This document shows, piece after piece, positions 45,601-57,700 of a stretch of 64,000 nt of DNA (position 1 is its first letter; each line of letters opens with the position of its first letter). Source of the stretch: Whitmania pigra (lineage: Eukaryota > Annelida > Clitellata > Hirudinida > Haemopidae); assembly GCA_021613335.1 (NCBI GenBank), contig JAJTWR010000471.1, forward strand, positions 401,001 to 465,000, read 5' to 3'. The notes under the pieces are model-generated. The model saw only the letters and a program-made list of their open reading frames with translations. It was not told the DNA's origin and searched no databases. The translations under genes were made by a program, and so were the position numbers.

Positions 45601-47544
45601 TCAGACATTCAAATATTTGAGGTCTGCACTGAGGCGTAGAAATTGATCGTGGAAGACAATGCGAGTGTTTTCCCAGCCGACTCCCCGTGTTTTTATGACG
45701 GGTACACCTTCCTTTATGTTCTCGTTGATCCTGTCCATCACCACCTTGCTGAGTATGTTGAAGGCATAACGAAGACCTTCCTCACTCACACCAGATTGAC
45801 TCAATTCATTGACCGACATATAAGGAATGATGTCTAAAAGCTTCAGCTTTAAAATGTGACCCTCAATGCTGGCAGTGACGTTGAAAAGTGTGTGAAGTCG
45901 AGTTGTAGCGAGTTCGATTCTCGATCCGTTCGAAAGGCGAAGGTAGGTGACAGCTTCTCCAGACACGTTACTATACAATCCGTAGGGTCTTATGTGCAGT
46001 TTTGGTAATCCGGTTTCCGACTTCAATTCGATTTCGAACGAGGAGCCTGGATAATCACTTGCAAATCTGGGCATCATTTCAGCAAAACAATAAATGTCAC
46101 CACAGTCAGCCTCTAAGAGTTCCTAAAATATGTGATTTGAAATAATAAAATATGTACAAATCAAGTCAAATCGACATTTACTTTCTGGTCGTCAGGTAAA
46201 TCGTTTCGATTAATAAAGGTTCTCGTTCCTTTCGAAACTAAAATCCTTCCGTAGGATGAGAGGGAATCCTCCGAAATCAGGAAGGACACCATTTCATTAC
46301 CTGGTTCCACGTCCATTTCGGGCTTTGTTTAAAAATTTGAAAAATTGTTTTTATTTTGCAACATATTGCTGTAGTTGTTGTTACTGAATAAAATTTAAAC
46401 ATGGTTTAAAAATAACACAAAAAGTAAAGTCTTGCCTGAGGATTTTGGGAAGCCTCTCTGGGGTACATTCCTCCAAAAGCCGTTCCGACGTGACTTGTTT
46501 CAACGTAGCCATCTTTGATCTGAGGATGAGCTGTTAACCTGTAATCAAAATAAAGATCTCTCGTCAGAGCAACGTCGACAACGAGAGTGGAAAGCTCCTC
46601 GTTTCCAGTTTCGTCGATTTCATTTCGTGACGATTCGCACAGTTCTTCCTCGACCATTTCTTTGATTCCCTCTTTAAAAGCACTGTATGCACGTTTGAAA
46701 GACTCTGTTAGTCATCTCTAGTATTTATTTCATAATTTTTATAAAAAATAATTCAAAAAAATTCAATATAATAGTAATTAGCATTAATGGCAATAGTACC
46801 TGGTCAGTATATTATAGAGGTTTTTATTGCGTCCCGAAAATTTAAGATCGATATCCATTACTGAGCAAGTGCAACCAGTTGTCCTAATAGTCGGTCTGCC
46901 AGTGGCGGGATTGTAACCGAAAGTGACAGACACGACTATAGCGAGGTTTTTGGCTTCCAAGCTCAGAGCTCCTCTGTCCTTTAATCTAAGGAATCCCATG
47001 TTCAAACTGTAATTCCATCCACCTGTAGTAGTGAGACTTTCTATGGAAAGAGTCCAGGTGATGGAAGAAGTGTCTTTGTCGATTAAAGCCCTTGATGATG
47101 TTTGAATATACTCTGTAATCTTGAAAAATATTCTCAATCATTTAATAAATATGTATTCTTTTTATAAACGTTTTAAAATTATGATTTGAAAAATTATTGT
47201 AATATTGTTTAGTATTGATATGTCGAACTGATAACCAATTATAGATCTTTTTCGAAGAGGCATACTGTAACAGGAAATGGCCTCTTTTAGATATTAGAAT
47301 ATTTGCAATTTATAAAATTTATCACCTTGACATCGGTCACTCCGTATTGGAATTCACCGGAATCTCCTGTGACGCTCCCCAAGTTTTTGTTCAAGATGTT
47401 TCTCTTCAAAATGTTTGAAGCAACACCTGCAGCATAATCCAAACCTCTTTGTGATAGTTGCATCTTCACACCACTATGTGTGGCAACAGTTTGACCAATT
47501 TGATTCAAATAGATTAAGGCTACCATTATTCTCACAATAAACAT
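45601..47544 (-). CDS. LBP/BPI-family lipid/LPS-binding protein, unit D
   Basis: Five exons on the minus strand: 47544-47326, 47119-46800, 46702-46436, 46322-46182 and 46122-45601, about 490 residues, the family's usual length. After a signal peptide come the BPI N-terminal signature (Q-L-S-Q-R-G-L-D-Y-A-A-G), the paired Cys region (P-A-T-G-R-P-T-I...C-T-C-S), the central sheet (N-E-M-V-S-F-L-I-S-E) and the C-terminal barrel (L-R-L-S-N-G-S-R-I, G-V-P-V-I-K-T-R-G). Family members bind LPS or lipids outside the cell. Intron 3 appears to use a GC donor (CAG|GCAAGA). The exon 2 to exon 3 junction does not close in phase with canonical sites (one base off), so either the boundary is misread or this copy also has a frameshift. 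It converges on lectin D. Confidence 0.8.
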
Positions 47545-48399
47545 TTTCACTTATTACGTTGTTAAACCGACTTAAGATTAAGCGAGTGAGAGAAATCAAT
47601 AAACTCACGGTGGGTCTGTTCGTCAATATTTATTGGTAGAAAACAGGACCCAAATTAGGGTCGCAGTGCAGAATTCTGGAAGTCCATAGTTCATCATTGA
47701 ATGGGCGGCAGTTTTCCTGTGTCATTTATTAGGAGTTTTTGGGACCAGATGAGATCAATTTTTACATGCGAAGAATTATTTCTAAAACGGAAATGTAAAT
47801 AAAAAAATATTGTTAATGACTGGTTATCAGTATTAAAATAAATCACTTCAACAACACATTACATAATGCACGTAATTTATCTAATTGAGTATTGAGTCAA
47901 CTTCTAATACTTTGCCTAAATTTGAAATTTAATCAAATCCTCAATTTAATAAGTATTGGCTGCTCATGTGGGCGTATTTCCCCCAAATTGTGCGTAGTTT
48001 TTTTTAGCAATTTATCCATGTATTTAATTGATCCAGATTGCAATCCAAACAGTTTATTAGGCTACGCATTTCTTTTTTATTTATGATGTTAGTGATGCCG
48101 AATTTTTAAGAATAAGTCCTTGCGAAGAAATGGCAATCTAATATTGCTTTAATGGTTGCTATTTGTTGACATTAACAAGACTTCTCAACGGAGGTCGGAT
48201 TCAAAAAACTTCCAAAAATAAGAGCTTTGGCTCGTGTCGTAAGCTTGCAGTAACGTTTTCATCAGTTTGTTAATCAACAAAGTTTGCATTTCGAGAAAAG
48301 AGTTTCATGTTATAAAACAACCATTGAATATTATTGAATAATTCTAATGAACATACCAAATTTAAGAGACTTCTGACAAGTACGAAAACGTAATTTAAT
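47545..48399. other. intergenic DNA, nothing recognised
   Basis: This holds the 5' flank of the unit D LBP/BPI gene and the 3' flank of the Reeler gene. A short open frame at 47892-48086 (+) shows no motif or splice context and is not called. Confidence 0.5.
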
Positions 48400-51269
48400 T
48401 TAAATACACATTTTAATCAAAGTAAAAAGCATAAGAATGTAGGAAAGATTGTTGGATGCAAGAGCCGAACAGACGGGCATGGAATATGCCAGATTGGTCC
48501 AAAATTCCTCGTATTCATGAACCAACGTTATCCTGCAAAATAATATTAGTAGGTTATCCTTTGCACAATCTCAACAATGTAAAATTATATTTCTAAATGC
48601 GAAAATAACTAAATATCAAATAAATAAATATTTTTTAAAGTAATAACCTATGAATAAATATTTTTTTAATAATTAAATAAAAACAAACGCAAAATTTAAA
48701 TCTCCAGCGTTGGTGGAAGGAGGGATCCACTTGAATGTGATGCTTTTAACACCCAACACAGCGATATGGTGAAGAGCACTCTGATGATGATAATACTTAT
48801 ATGCATAATTTCATTAAAATAATAATCTATCACATCAATTAGTGTGATATTAATTTAATATAATAAAATATTAATTATTCTTATCAACAAATATCACGAG
48901 ATATGGGATTATAGATAGCAGTTATTTGAATGAAATACATTAATACTTGTTTGATTCCCTGACTTTTGCTCAAATGGCGATAGCTCGCATTGGTTGATCA
49001 CATGACCTTCGCTCACATGGCAGTTGCGCACACAGATTATTGCGCAAACGACATTTACGTAAACTCAAATTTTTTAAATATCACTTCCTAGGTTTACGGG
49101 TTCAAACCTCCCTTGAAATAATTAGAAATAAAAAATTAAATGTTAATCCTCAAATAAATTTAAATTTTGTAAACAAAATTGGCATCGGACAAATAAATAA
49201 GTAGATACAAGTAAATAATTAGGCCTTATATCGACTATTGTTTTTTTAACTAACAAATAACGTGAACTTTTACAAATAATATATTTGGACCGGGCCCCAT
49301 GAGAAGAGGAGCCGGTGCGCCATACAGTGGCCTTAGAAAAGTTTAGGAGGCCCGTGAACATTAGAGCTAAAAATTGAAATGGGCAATTACGCATGAAATT
49401 TTCATTGTTTTATGCCAAAAGGGATGAAAGGGAATTTCCAACTCAACCTTTTCCAGGAAGGCCCACCAAATTTTTCCAAATCAAGAGTTTTTTTGTGTGG
49501 TGGGGGTTTAATAATTATAGAGAGCTGAGATGAAAATTTAAAAAAATTATTTTTGTCTTTATATTTTATTAAGTTTGAGGAACTTCATATCATTCTATTA
49601 GTTTATGCCTTTTGCTTTCCAACTGAATCATCTAGATATGACGATATAGTGATATATAGTGATTGAATGGGGAGCCCAGAAGAAGTCTCTAATCGACACT
49701 TGACTTTTATCTCGGTGGCGCTGATATGAACCCAACCGAAATCAATTTCTAAATACGGCCCTATGCACTAAGGAGAACATTTAATAGGGATTTAATTGTT
49801 TTTACATTTTTTGCTTAATTGTTCACATAAGAAATGGAAATGGTCTGGAACCCTCACCATAAATACCTGATCGAGAACATTGAAAACATCCAAAAGAAAT
49901 TTACCAAGGCCATCCCTGCTGTTGGACAGCTAAAGTACCATGACCGGCTCAAGGCTCTACAACTTAAATCGCTTGAACATCGCCGTTTAATAGCTGACCT
50001 CTGCTTATTATACAGGATCATCAATAATTTAACATCAACTCACCTTAAAAACCATATTCATTTTGCAAGCTACTCATCAACTATAGGTCATCGATTTAAA
50101 CTAAGGTCATATTTTTGCGCAATAGACAACACCAAATATTTTTTCACAAATCGAGTTATTAACATTTGGAATAAACTACCTAATAGCTTAGTCTCAGCTA
50201 GCACCTATAGTCGCTTTACCTCTCTTCTCAATGAATATGACTTGTCTCCTTTTATCGTTTATTACTGATTGAACTTCTCGTTTCTTTTTTTCAATGTTTT
50301 GCTGTTTTGATAGTGGGCAGGTAAGAGGCTTCGGTCCTCTACCCACTTAATAAAATAAATAAATAAAAAAATAAATATTTTAAATGAATTCCAAAAACAT
50401 TTCAATTAAACGTCAAAAATTTTAGTGTGCGCAAATGTCGTTTGCGCTATAGACTATGTGCGCAAGAGTCTACTTAGGCAACTGCCAGTGTGAACAATTG
50501 CCCATATGCGTAATAATCTAGGTTAGAAACAGTCTATGTGCGCAACTGCCATGTGAGCAACAGTCTGGTTACCGCATTTACGAAACTCCGCTTCTCTTAT
50601 TAACATAAGATACGTTTGCATTTGTGTCGTAATATTTAATTAAATTTAAATTATTTAAATATTCCTGACTTCAATGTCTCACCTTTTCATTTCCAAAGCA
50701 GTTTGAAGCTGCCAAATTTGTCGAGTTTACGATTTCAAACCGCCCATAGTTCTGAGCAGCGTTTCCGCTCTTTTTGGCCTGTATGAAAACTCCCTCGATC
50801 TTCAACAAAGAACTATTCCTCTGAAAACTTTGCAGATTCACTGCAAGAAAAGTACAATAAAAATTAAATTGACCGTCAGGTTTATGATGACATTGACGTG
50901 ACTTTTGCAACAATGTTTTTATTAATACAATTACATTAAACAATAAAAAGAATCTTAAGAAAAGTGTTAACCTACTAAAATGATTAGCTTCAGTTAACCA
51001 ATTAATATTAATATATTAATCTTTAACGACATTAACTCACCGACGATAGCTGGGCCGCCAGCTGTGTAACAGGTAACAGAAGTATTCAACTCCAGCTTTG
51101 TGTTAGCAGTGGATTGAGGATTGAAAGGGATGGAATTGTTATTCCTGTGCCCAGGAACCATGCTACTGCACATGCCATCGTTTATCGGGGGACCACTTTT
51201 GTAACCTTTCACCCCCTTCAAACTGAGAATCAAACAGAAAACGTAGGCACAGAACATTTTTGATTTCAT
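48400..51269 (-). CDS. secreted Reeler-domain (defence-protein-like) protein
   Basis: Four exons on the minus strand, 51269-51041, 50840-50683, 48780-48689 and 48532-48400, sum to 612 nt and 203 residues with closing phases. A signal peptide (M-K-S-K-M-F-C-A-Y-V-F-C-L-I-L) is followed by the Reeler start (Y-K-S-G-P-P...C-S-S-M-V-P-G-H), the S-V-T-C-Y-T-A-G-G strand, G-V-F-I-Q-A-K, the K-S-I-T-F-K-W-I-P-P strand and V-H-E-Y-E-E-F-W-T-N-L at the end. The tail is hydrophobic (Y-I-L-M-L-F-T-L-I), perhaps a GPI signal. Single-Reeler secreted proteins are upregulated in arthropod immune responses (defence-protein/hemolin-inducible group); function here is inferred. Intron 2 (1.9 kb) holds a transposon nest. 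Confidence 0.82.
48985..50580. mobile_element. inverted-repeat element with short internal repeats, in the Reeler intron
   Basis: The left arm (about 49008-49062, gctcacatggcagttgcgca ... ttgcgcaaacgacattta) recurs inverted on the right (about 50430-50560, expanded by further tgcgcaa / actgcca units). The arms bracket 1.4 kb with a nested LINE fragment. It looks like a foldback or TIR element with repeat-rich arms; target duplication was not found. Confidence 0.6.
49825..50385 (+). mobile_element. 5'-truncated non-LTR retrotransposon (Jockey-like)
   Basis: An open frame of 144 codons (49834-50268) is the C-terminal part of a LINE ORF2 (V-W-N-P-H-H-K-Y-L-I-E-N-I, F-T-K-A-I-P, Y-H-D-R-L-K-A-L-Q-L-K-S-L-E-H-R-R, F-F-T-N-R-V-I-N-I-W-N-K-L-P). 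After the stop comes a short 3' region with gtgggcaggtaagaggcttc, a hairpin-like pair with ctctacccact, and an (AATAA)n tail ending about 50375. It is a typical truncated insertion. Confidence 0.85.
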
Positions 51270-51798
51270 CGAGAACTTAATCAGCTCGTTTCTCTGGCAT
51301 TTCAAGTAGGCAACTTATTTGTAAGCTATCAGATGAACTATTTCCACCCTCAATACGTCTTCTTTAGCTTGGGCGATGCTATCAAGCCATGCGTAACAAA
51401 GCTATCGATTCCCACCACAAATGATCCTTTCAGGCACAAATTGTCACAAACCTTTTGAAAGACACCCACATTGAAAATAATTTTCTCAAGCGCCAAGTTG
51501 CTTGAGAAGGTGCGAAGCAACAACAAAGACGTTCCTTGTGGTTTCATTCTTTTGTGGCGAGGCCAGGTGCACTAATTAACTGAACAGAGAACTTGGTTGG
51601 TATTATTAGGAAAATAATACATTCGTTTGTAGTTTATTAATCGAATTGCTTCAGTTTTACAGAATTAATAACAAGTTTTGTTCAACAGAGTTTAATAACG
51701 GAAAAATTGAATTTATTGAATTGAATATAATTCTCTTTAATCTTAGTAGAAGTTCAAATGTAAAAGCAATGTCTTGCATTTTAATAATTCGTTAATTC
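51270..51798. other. intergenic DNA between the Reeler and Listerin genes
   Basis: An open frame of 65 codons on the minus strand (51547-51350) lies in the Reeler 5' flank; it has no motif, signal peptide or splice context that would support a gene. Nothing else is seen. Confidence 0.4.
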
Positions 51799-54700
51799 TC
51801 AAAAGGCTGATCGACACAGCGGACAGGCTGCATTGTGACTAGATTCGAACCATTTCAGAAGACACGCATTGTGGAACTTTTTCTTGCACGTCTTGCACTG
51901 CATTTTCGGCAGAACCTTTGCTCCCTGTTGGCTGAGGACGAGGGAAAAGCAGATCATGCATGAGTTGCCGTCGAATCGCCTGTCCAGGCTCTTGCTCAAA
52001 GTCATCAGGGCCTCGGTGACTGAGGCATCCTGATAATTCAAGTTGTAATAATTTGTTCAAATGCACATTAGTTGTTCAATAATAATAACAATTATGTTCA
52101 AATAATTCAAATTCTAATAAATTATCATTTAATCTAATAAATTTGTATTATTATTATTATTATTATTATTACATCATCCTATAACTAAATAATAATAACT
52201 CAAGGCACAATAACAATGCAAATTCTTGTTGTGTTTAGCAAGTGAAAGTGCCGAGTTGAAGAACACAACAACGTTTTGCACACCAGGTCACACTTGTTTA
52301 TGTCATGACTCTGTGGAACAAGTCAAGGACATTCAATCATGTTTAGTGTCCAACGAAAATAAAGTTCCCTTCAGGAGACAAGTTTAAAGAAACTCAACCC
52401 AATATTAGTGTTTAATAAAGCAATAATATTGCAATGTTTTTAAAGTAATGTATCTAAAATATATAATTATTTTAAATTAAAATTTCATCTGGAATGCAAA
52501 ATAACCTTGTAATTGAGAAGTTTGTTTAGCTGCAACTTCCACGTCGGACTGAGTTGTTTGACGAAGTTTATTCTGTCGTCGTCGAGAATGACTTTCACCT
52601 GCAACAACGGATTTTCCATTTTATCATTAACAAATAAGTACTTAATATTAAAAATTGTAACGAATTAGCATATGTTAATGTAAAACAATTTATGAAATTA
52701 AAATATTTTATTCATTTAGTAAAACCTAATTTGAAGAATAAACAAAAGAAAGGAAGACAATTAAAGACTGATAAAAGCAACAGACATGACTGAGTGGTGA
52801 GTTGTCTGGGAAGTTGATGATGAGAACTATGGTGGCATCCTCGGCAGAATAAACAGCCATCAGTTCCTTGGCGTGACCTTTAACCTGGAAGTTCAGTCCA
52901 CTTTGTTCGGAAGTCGTCTGAAGAGCTGTGTTTAATTCCTTTGAGATGTAGGCGGGGCTAACAAACCTGATAATGTAATAATTGTATTTAATAACTAAAT
53001 AAAATAATGAATAAATTAATCGTGATTGTATGAAAAATTCAAGTAAAACAAAACATTTCAAAATAAATTCAATGCAAAATTCAATGTTAATAATGATAGT
53101 GAAAATATTAACAGATGATTAAAATTCCACTAACTTTGTCACAAACTTGTCAATCTGCAAGCTACTCTTTTGATCGAGTCCCAAATACCAGTTCCGCACG
53201 ACCCTTGGAAAGGCGTGGATGGTTTTGACGAAAATCCTGAAGGCAAACTGCTCCAAGTTCTGCAGAAGAAACTCTGGTTCTTCGGCCGTGGCTCGACCTT
53301 GACTCTGAACTTTTCTCTTTAACGTCACGTGACCTCTTTTACGTTCCTCGCAACCGAGCGAATCTAAAAACAATTTAAGTCGGACGGGATTTTCGTCGCC
53401 TTCGATGTGGAAGTTCGGCAAATGGTCTTCGTGTGCAGTCAGTTGCAAGTGTTCCGAGGGTTTCTTGGTGACCACCGAGGACAGGACAAACATGTGTCTG
53501 GCAACACAGCTGCCGCTGAACCAATGAGACAGTGAGCTTTTTACTATGGCGGGGGATTTTTTGAACACGTCAAGAATTAACTCGAAGGTCAACAAGTATG
53601 ACAAAATCTCCGAGCAGTTAGCAGGAGTCAAAGGAACTTCTTCAAAGAGCTTCAATGAGTCTGGAAATATTTCCTCCAGTTTCACCAAATTGTGTTCAAA
53701 TGCCTGCATCAAGGAAGGAAGGAATGTTGTTGGACCCAATGATTTTTGATTTTCATCCGCTTCTTCTGATTGTGATTGAACGTCTGATGAAGTAGTTGAT
53801 GCATCTGGAGTGATTAAAAAAAGTGATTTTTAAATGGTCTCATTATTGGATGTAAAATTGGTTAAGACTTGATCGGCTAATTTTAACAGATAACAAGCTG
53901 GTTAATAGCTCACCATCTGCATTGTCATCTGCAAATTTATTGCACAAAAATTCAGCTTTCCTTTGCACAAACTTCTTCAAGAGAGCATAAATTGGCAACT
54001 GCAAACAATGCCTCTGCATGAATGGCAGAAGTAACTCAAACAAGAGTTCTGCCTCGTCTCCATTTTCACAGGGTGGTGTTGATGATGATGATAATGAAAG
54101 GAAGTGCTGGAGAGACTCAGAAGGGCAATGGAGGATGACATCACAGAGGAGTTCAAGAGAGTGCAAGTACTACATGTGGAAAGAACATCATATTAAATTG
54201 ATTCATAATGGATGGAGATGTTTTAGGTTATTTTATGGTAATCATTTGCCTCAACTGAATTATGAAACATTTTAAGAAATTCTACACAAAAACATGCATT
54301 AATATTATTTGACAGGATACTGAATTCTTATCCAATGCACTCAAGGGCAGAGTTAATGCACAATGCATCAAACTTATCAGAAATTAACCTGCAAGCCTTT
54401 GAATCTCTTGGCAGTGATGATGCTGATGAAGAATGGGTTGAGGTATTCGTAGATTGTTGATTGGAAAACATTCAGCCATTCATCAGACAGACGAGGCGAA
54501 TTCTCGGTGAATTCTGAAATAATATAATGAACGCCCAGATGTAATGTTTCATCCAAGCAACAATAGTGTGTAATGTCAATATGTTTGCATATTTACATGT
54601 CACTGATATGATCCATCATGAATAACATTGTTTTAAAACAAATAAATATTTTTGTTAAATCTCCAACAACCAATCAAATATATTAATCAACAACCAACAT

Positions 54701-57700
54701 TCAGCCTTACCCTTGGAATTGAACAATTTGCTCATTTGCAGAATCAATGACAGCATGGACTGAAGGAAGCATTCAAAGGAAGCTGAAACTTCAGAACTGG
54801 ATTGAACCAAAGTCTCCAAGCCCTGGAAACGTGACACTGCAAAACAAAGCACTTCGTCCCAATGTTCCTCTGCCAAGCTCGGACAGATCACAAATCTTGA
54901 AACGACATTTTTGTAAAAATCGATCACCTGAATGGATGGAGAACAATTAATTTAAATTGCTTAAGTTAAACCAATTAATTTAAATTGAATAAGTTAAACC
55001 AATTAATTTAAATTAAATATGTTAAACCAATTAAGTTGAATTGGTTAAGTAAAAGTTAAAGCAATGAAGACAATGAAACAATGTTCTGAAATCATTGTTA
55101 AACTCACTATCGTGTTAAACTTTCCAATTCTTTTATTGAAGCTGCCATCGTCAAACAATCCTTCACAGAATCGTTTCACTTCGTTTATTTTCATGAAGAG
55201 GAATGCGGAAGTTTTCAAATCTCCATCATCAACCTGCTCGCTCGACGAATTCGGTTCGACGGACGAATTTTCGGTGTCGAAGAATTTAACATAATCACCA
55301 CTCATCAGAATCCTGTTGATGATGTTGAATGTATTCAGCAGAGAATCTGAAATATTCGTAATTCATAAGATTATGTTTATGGCATGCTTAAAGAAAGCTG
55401 AAAAAATGTCCACAACCTGAGAAATCTTCTTCCTGCTCAATATGTGATTCTTTCAACAAAACAATGAATTTATCAAAAATCTTTTTTAAGGATTTTTCTG
55501 GCAAAATGGAACTCAGGGCCATCAAAACCTTTGCTGCATTTCTGTCAACGGTGTTAACTTTGAGAATCCTTTCGATGATGCAACTCTCTGTGGATGTCAG
55601 TGAATTCCACAAACACTCAACAGAGCTTATTTGCTTCAAGAGGACGTGAAGAGCAAGAGTGTTGGCATTAAGTTCTTGGTCAGTCTTACTGTCGAAACAC
55701 AAATCAATCCTCGTTTTAGCCAGATCGCTTATCACACTTTCATGAAGAAGGGGAACCAAAAAACTGCTGGCTGTCATGAAATCTTTCATTACAGCCTCAG
55801 AACAACTGAAATCACAAAAAGAAAGGATGGCAATTCCATCAATCAAGTTGTTGACAAAAGCCTGGTTTCCAGTAGTTCTCAACTTCAAGCTTTGTTGCTC
55901 AGAACCTTCAACAGGATCCACATTTGAAGACACCAAGACATTGAACAACTTGGCATAAAATGTTTGGATATAAATATGACTTTCAATTGATAGTGGTGCC
56001 ATGGAAAGATCATTCAGTTGAAGCAATTTTTCGACAATTTCCATTTGAACGGGCGACCCGGTGGATTGTTTTGCATCGATCATCCTCTCAGTTGGGTTAG
56101 CAACAAAGTCGGAGAAGAAATCAAAATCTTTGAAGTGCCTGTAAAACAATTCAATAACTTCCATTGATGTATCAACAACTTCTTTTAGTTGGCTGTAATC
56201 ATGAACCACGACGGTCACATAATTGATCAAGAGTTTTGTAATTTTTTGGCAAAGTTTTGATTCTTTGAACTTCTTCTCCTCATCTGAGCAACTCAACAAA
56301 ACCTCCATGGCAGACATCAAGGTTTTTCTCGATTCGTGGCACACTTCGTTTGAAACTTCAGGCACGGCCTTAACAGATGCCCACAACAGCATCTCCATGT
56401 AGCAGCCAAATGCTTCACATGTCATCAATTTGGTGACAGATTTTGTTTCAAGGAGATGAGAGTAAAGAATTTGAATGAAATCAAATGTCTCATTAATGAA
56501 TCCTTGGTGAAAGGTTGCAAGTAACTGGCCCTTCAAGGAAGACAGTATTTCAGATTTGATGGAAGCTGCAAGTGATTATTTATGAAATTATTGTTATTAA
56601 TATGAAACAAAATGAAAGTAAAGAATAGTTAGAAATAGATTTGAAATTTAAGTTTCAAAATATAGTTGAACAAAAACTCTTACAATCAGTTCCTTCATTC
56701 ATGGTCAAAACACTACAGAGCACATTCCAAGCTTCTTGATTAGCCACATCCTTCATAAAGTCTTGGACACAATCCTCAATGGTTGATGCAAGAAGATCTT
56801 TACATTTCTTACTTAGAGTCCAGAAACCAATCAATTGAGTATCTGGAGTATCAAAGAGCAGCGACAAACAATTGCACAATTTCTTCCTGCCTTGCACACC
56901 TCCGTTGTTCTCCAACTCTGTCATAGCAAGTTCAAAATCTTTCAACCTCTCATCTTCTGATTCCAAAGTCAAAGCTCTGATAAAGATGCTCATGACCTCA
57001 GGGAATAAGGACAGGTCAATTGAGACCAACCAGGGAAAGACGACCTCTTTTAGGAAGCACTGATTTGTGGAGCGATCGCTCGGACCGTTGACGACGTCGC
57101 GATCTCCATAAGATGGCCTCAAAGCAAGCAGGAAATCACTGCAAACAAATCGTTCGAAGAGCATCCTGAACAATTTTATGGTCCAAATTGATCCATTTGT
57201 CGACTTGATTGATGAGTAAAGATAGGAGGACAAGTTGTGAATGAATTCCTTGAGAACCTCATTGGTCTTATAAGCTTCCATAATGTCCTCGCTTGACATC
57301 AACTTAACTTCTGGGGTGATCTGATTCTCAAATTCCAACGATTTCAATCTCGTCGAACTTTGCTCGTCGAATCTCACGATTTTTCTAAGAGTTGTTTTTG
57401 AATGACTTCCTTGGTCACTGCTGAACGACAGAAGCAACTGGTAGAAAGTGACCAGCTTAATGACAGGTCCCTCTTTTGCTCCGTCATTGAAAATATTCAC
57501 AGACACCTCCTTCAACTCGTCCAATATTGCCTTGAACACCTGATTCCAGATTTCCAATTTCCCATGATTATCGACATCGACCGATGAGGAACGCTTGCTC
57601 ATCTTGTGTAAGTACCAAATCAGGTCTGCTATGTGCTTCAGAGAGCAGTTCAACGAGTTCTTATCACTCACAAGAATGAATTTGAACAATTCCACAATCT

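Noticed and set aside
51350..51547. 65-codon open frame on the minus strand upstream of the Reeler gene
   Set aside because: No recognisable motif and no splice connection to the Reeler exons; kept only as a remark.
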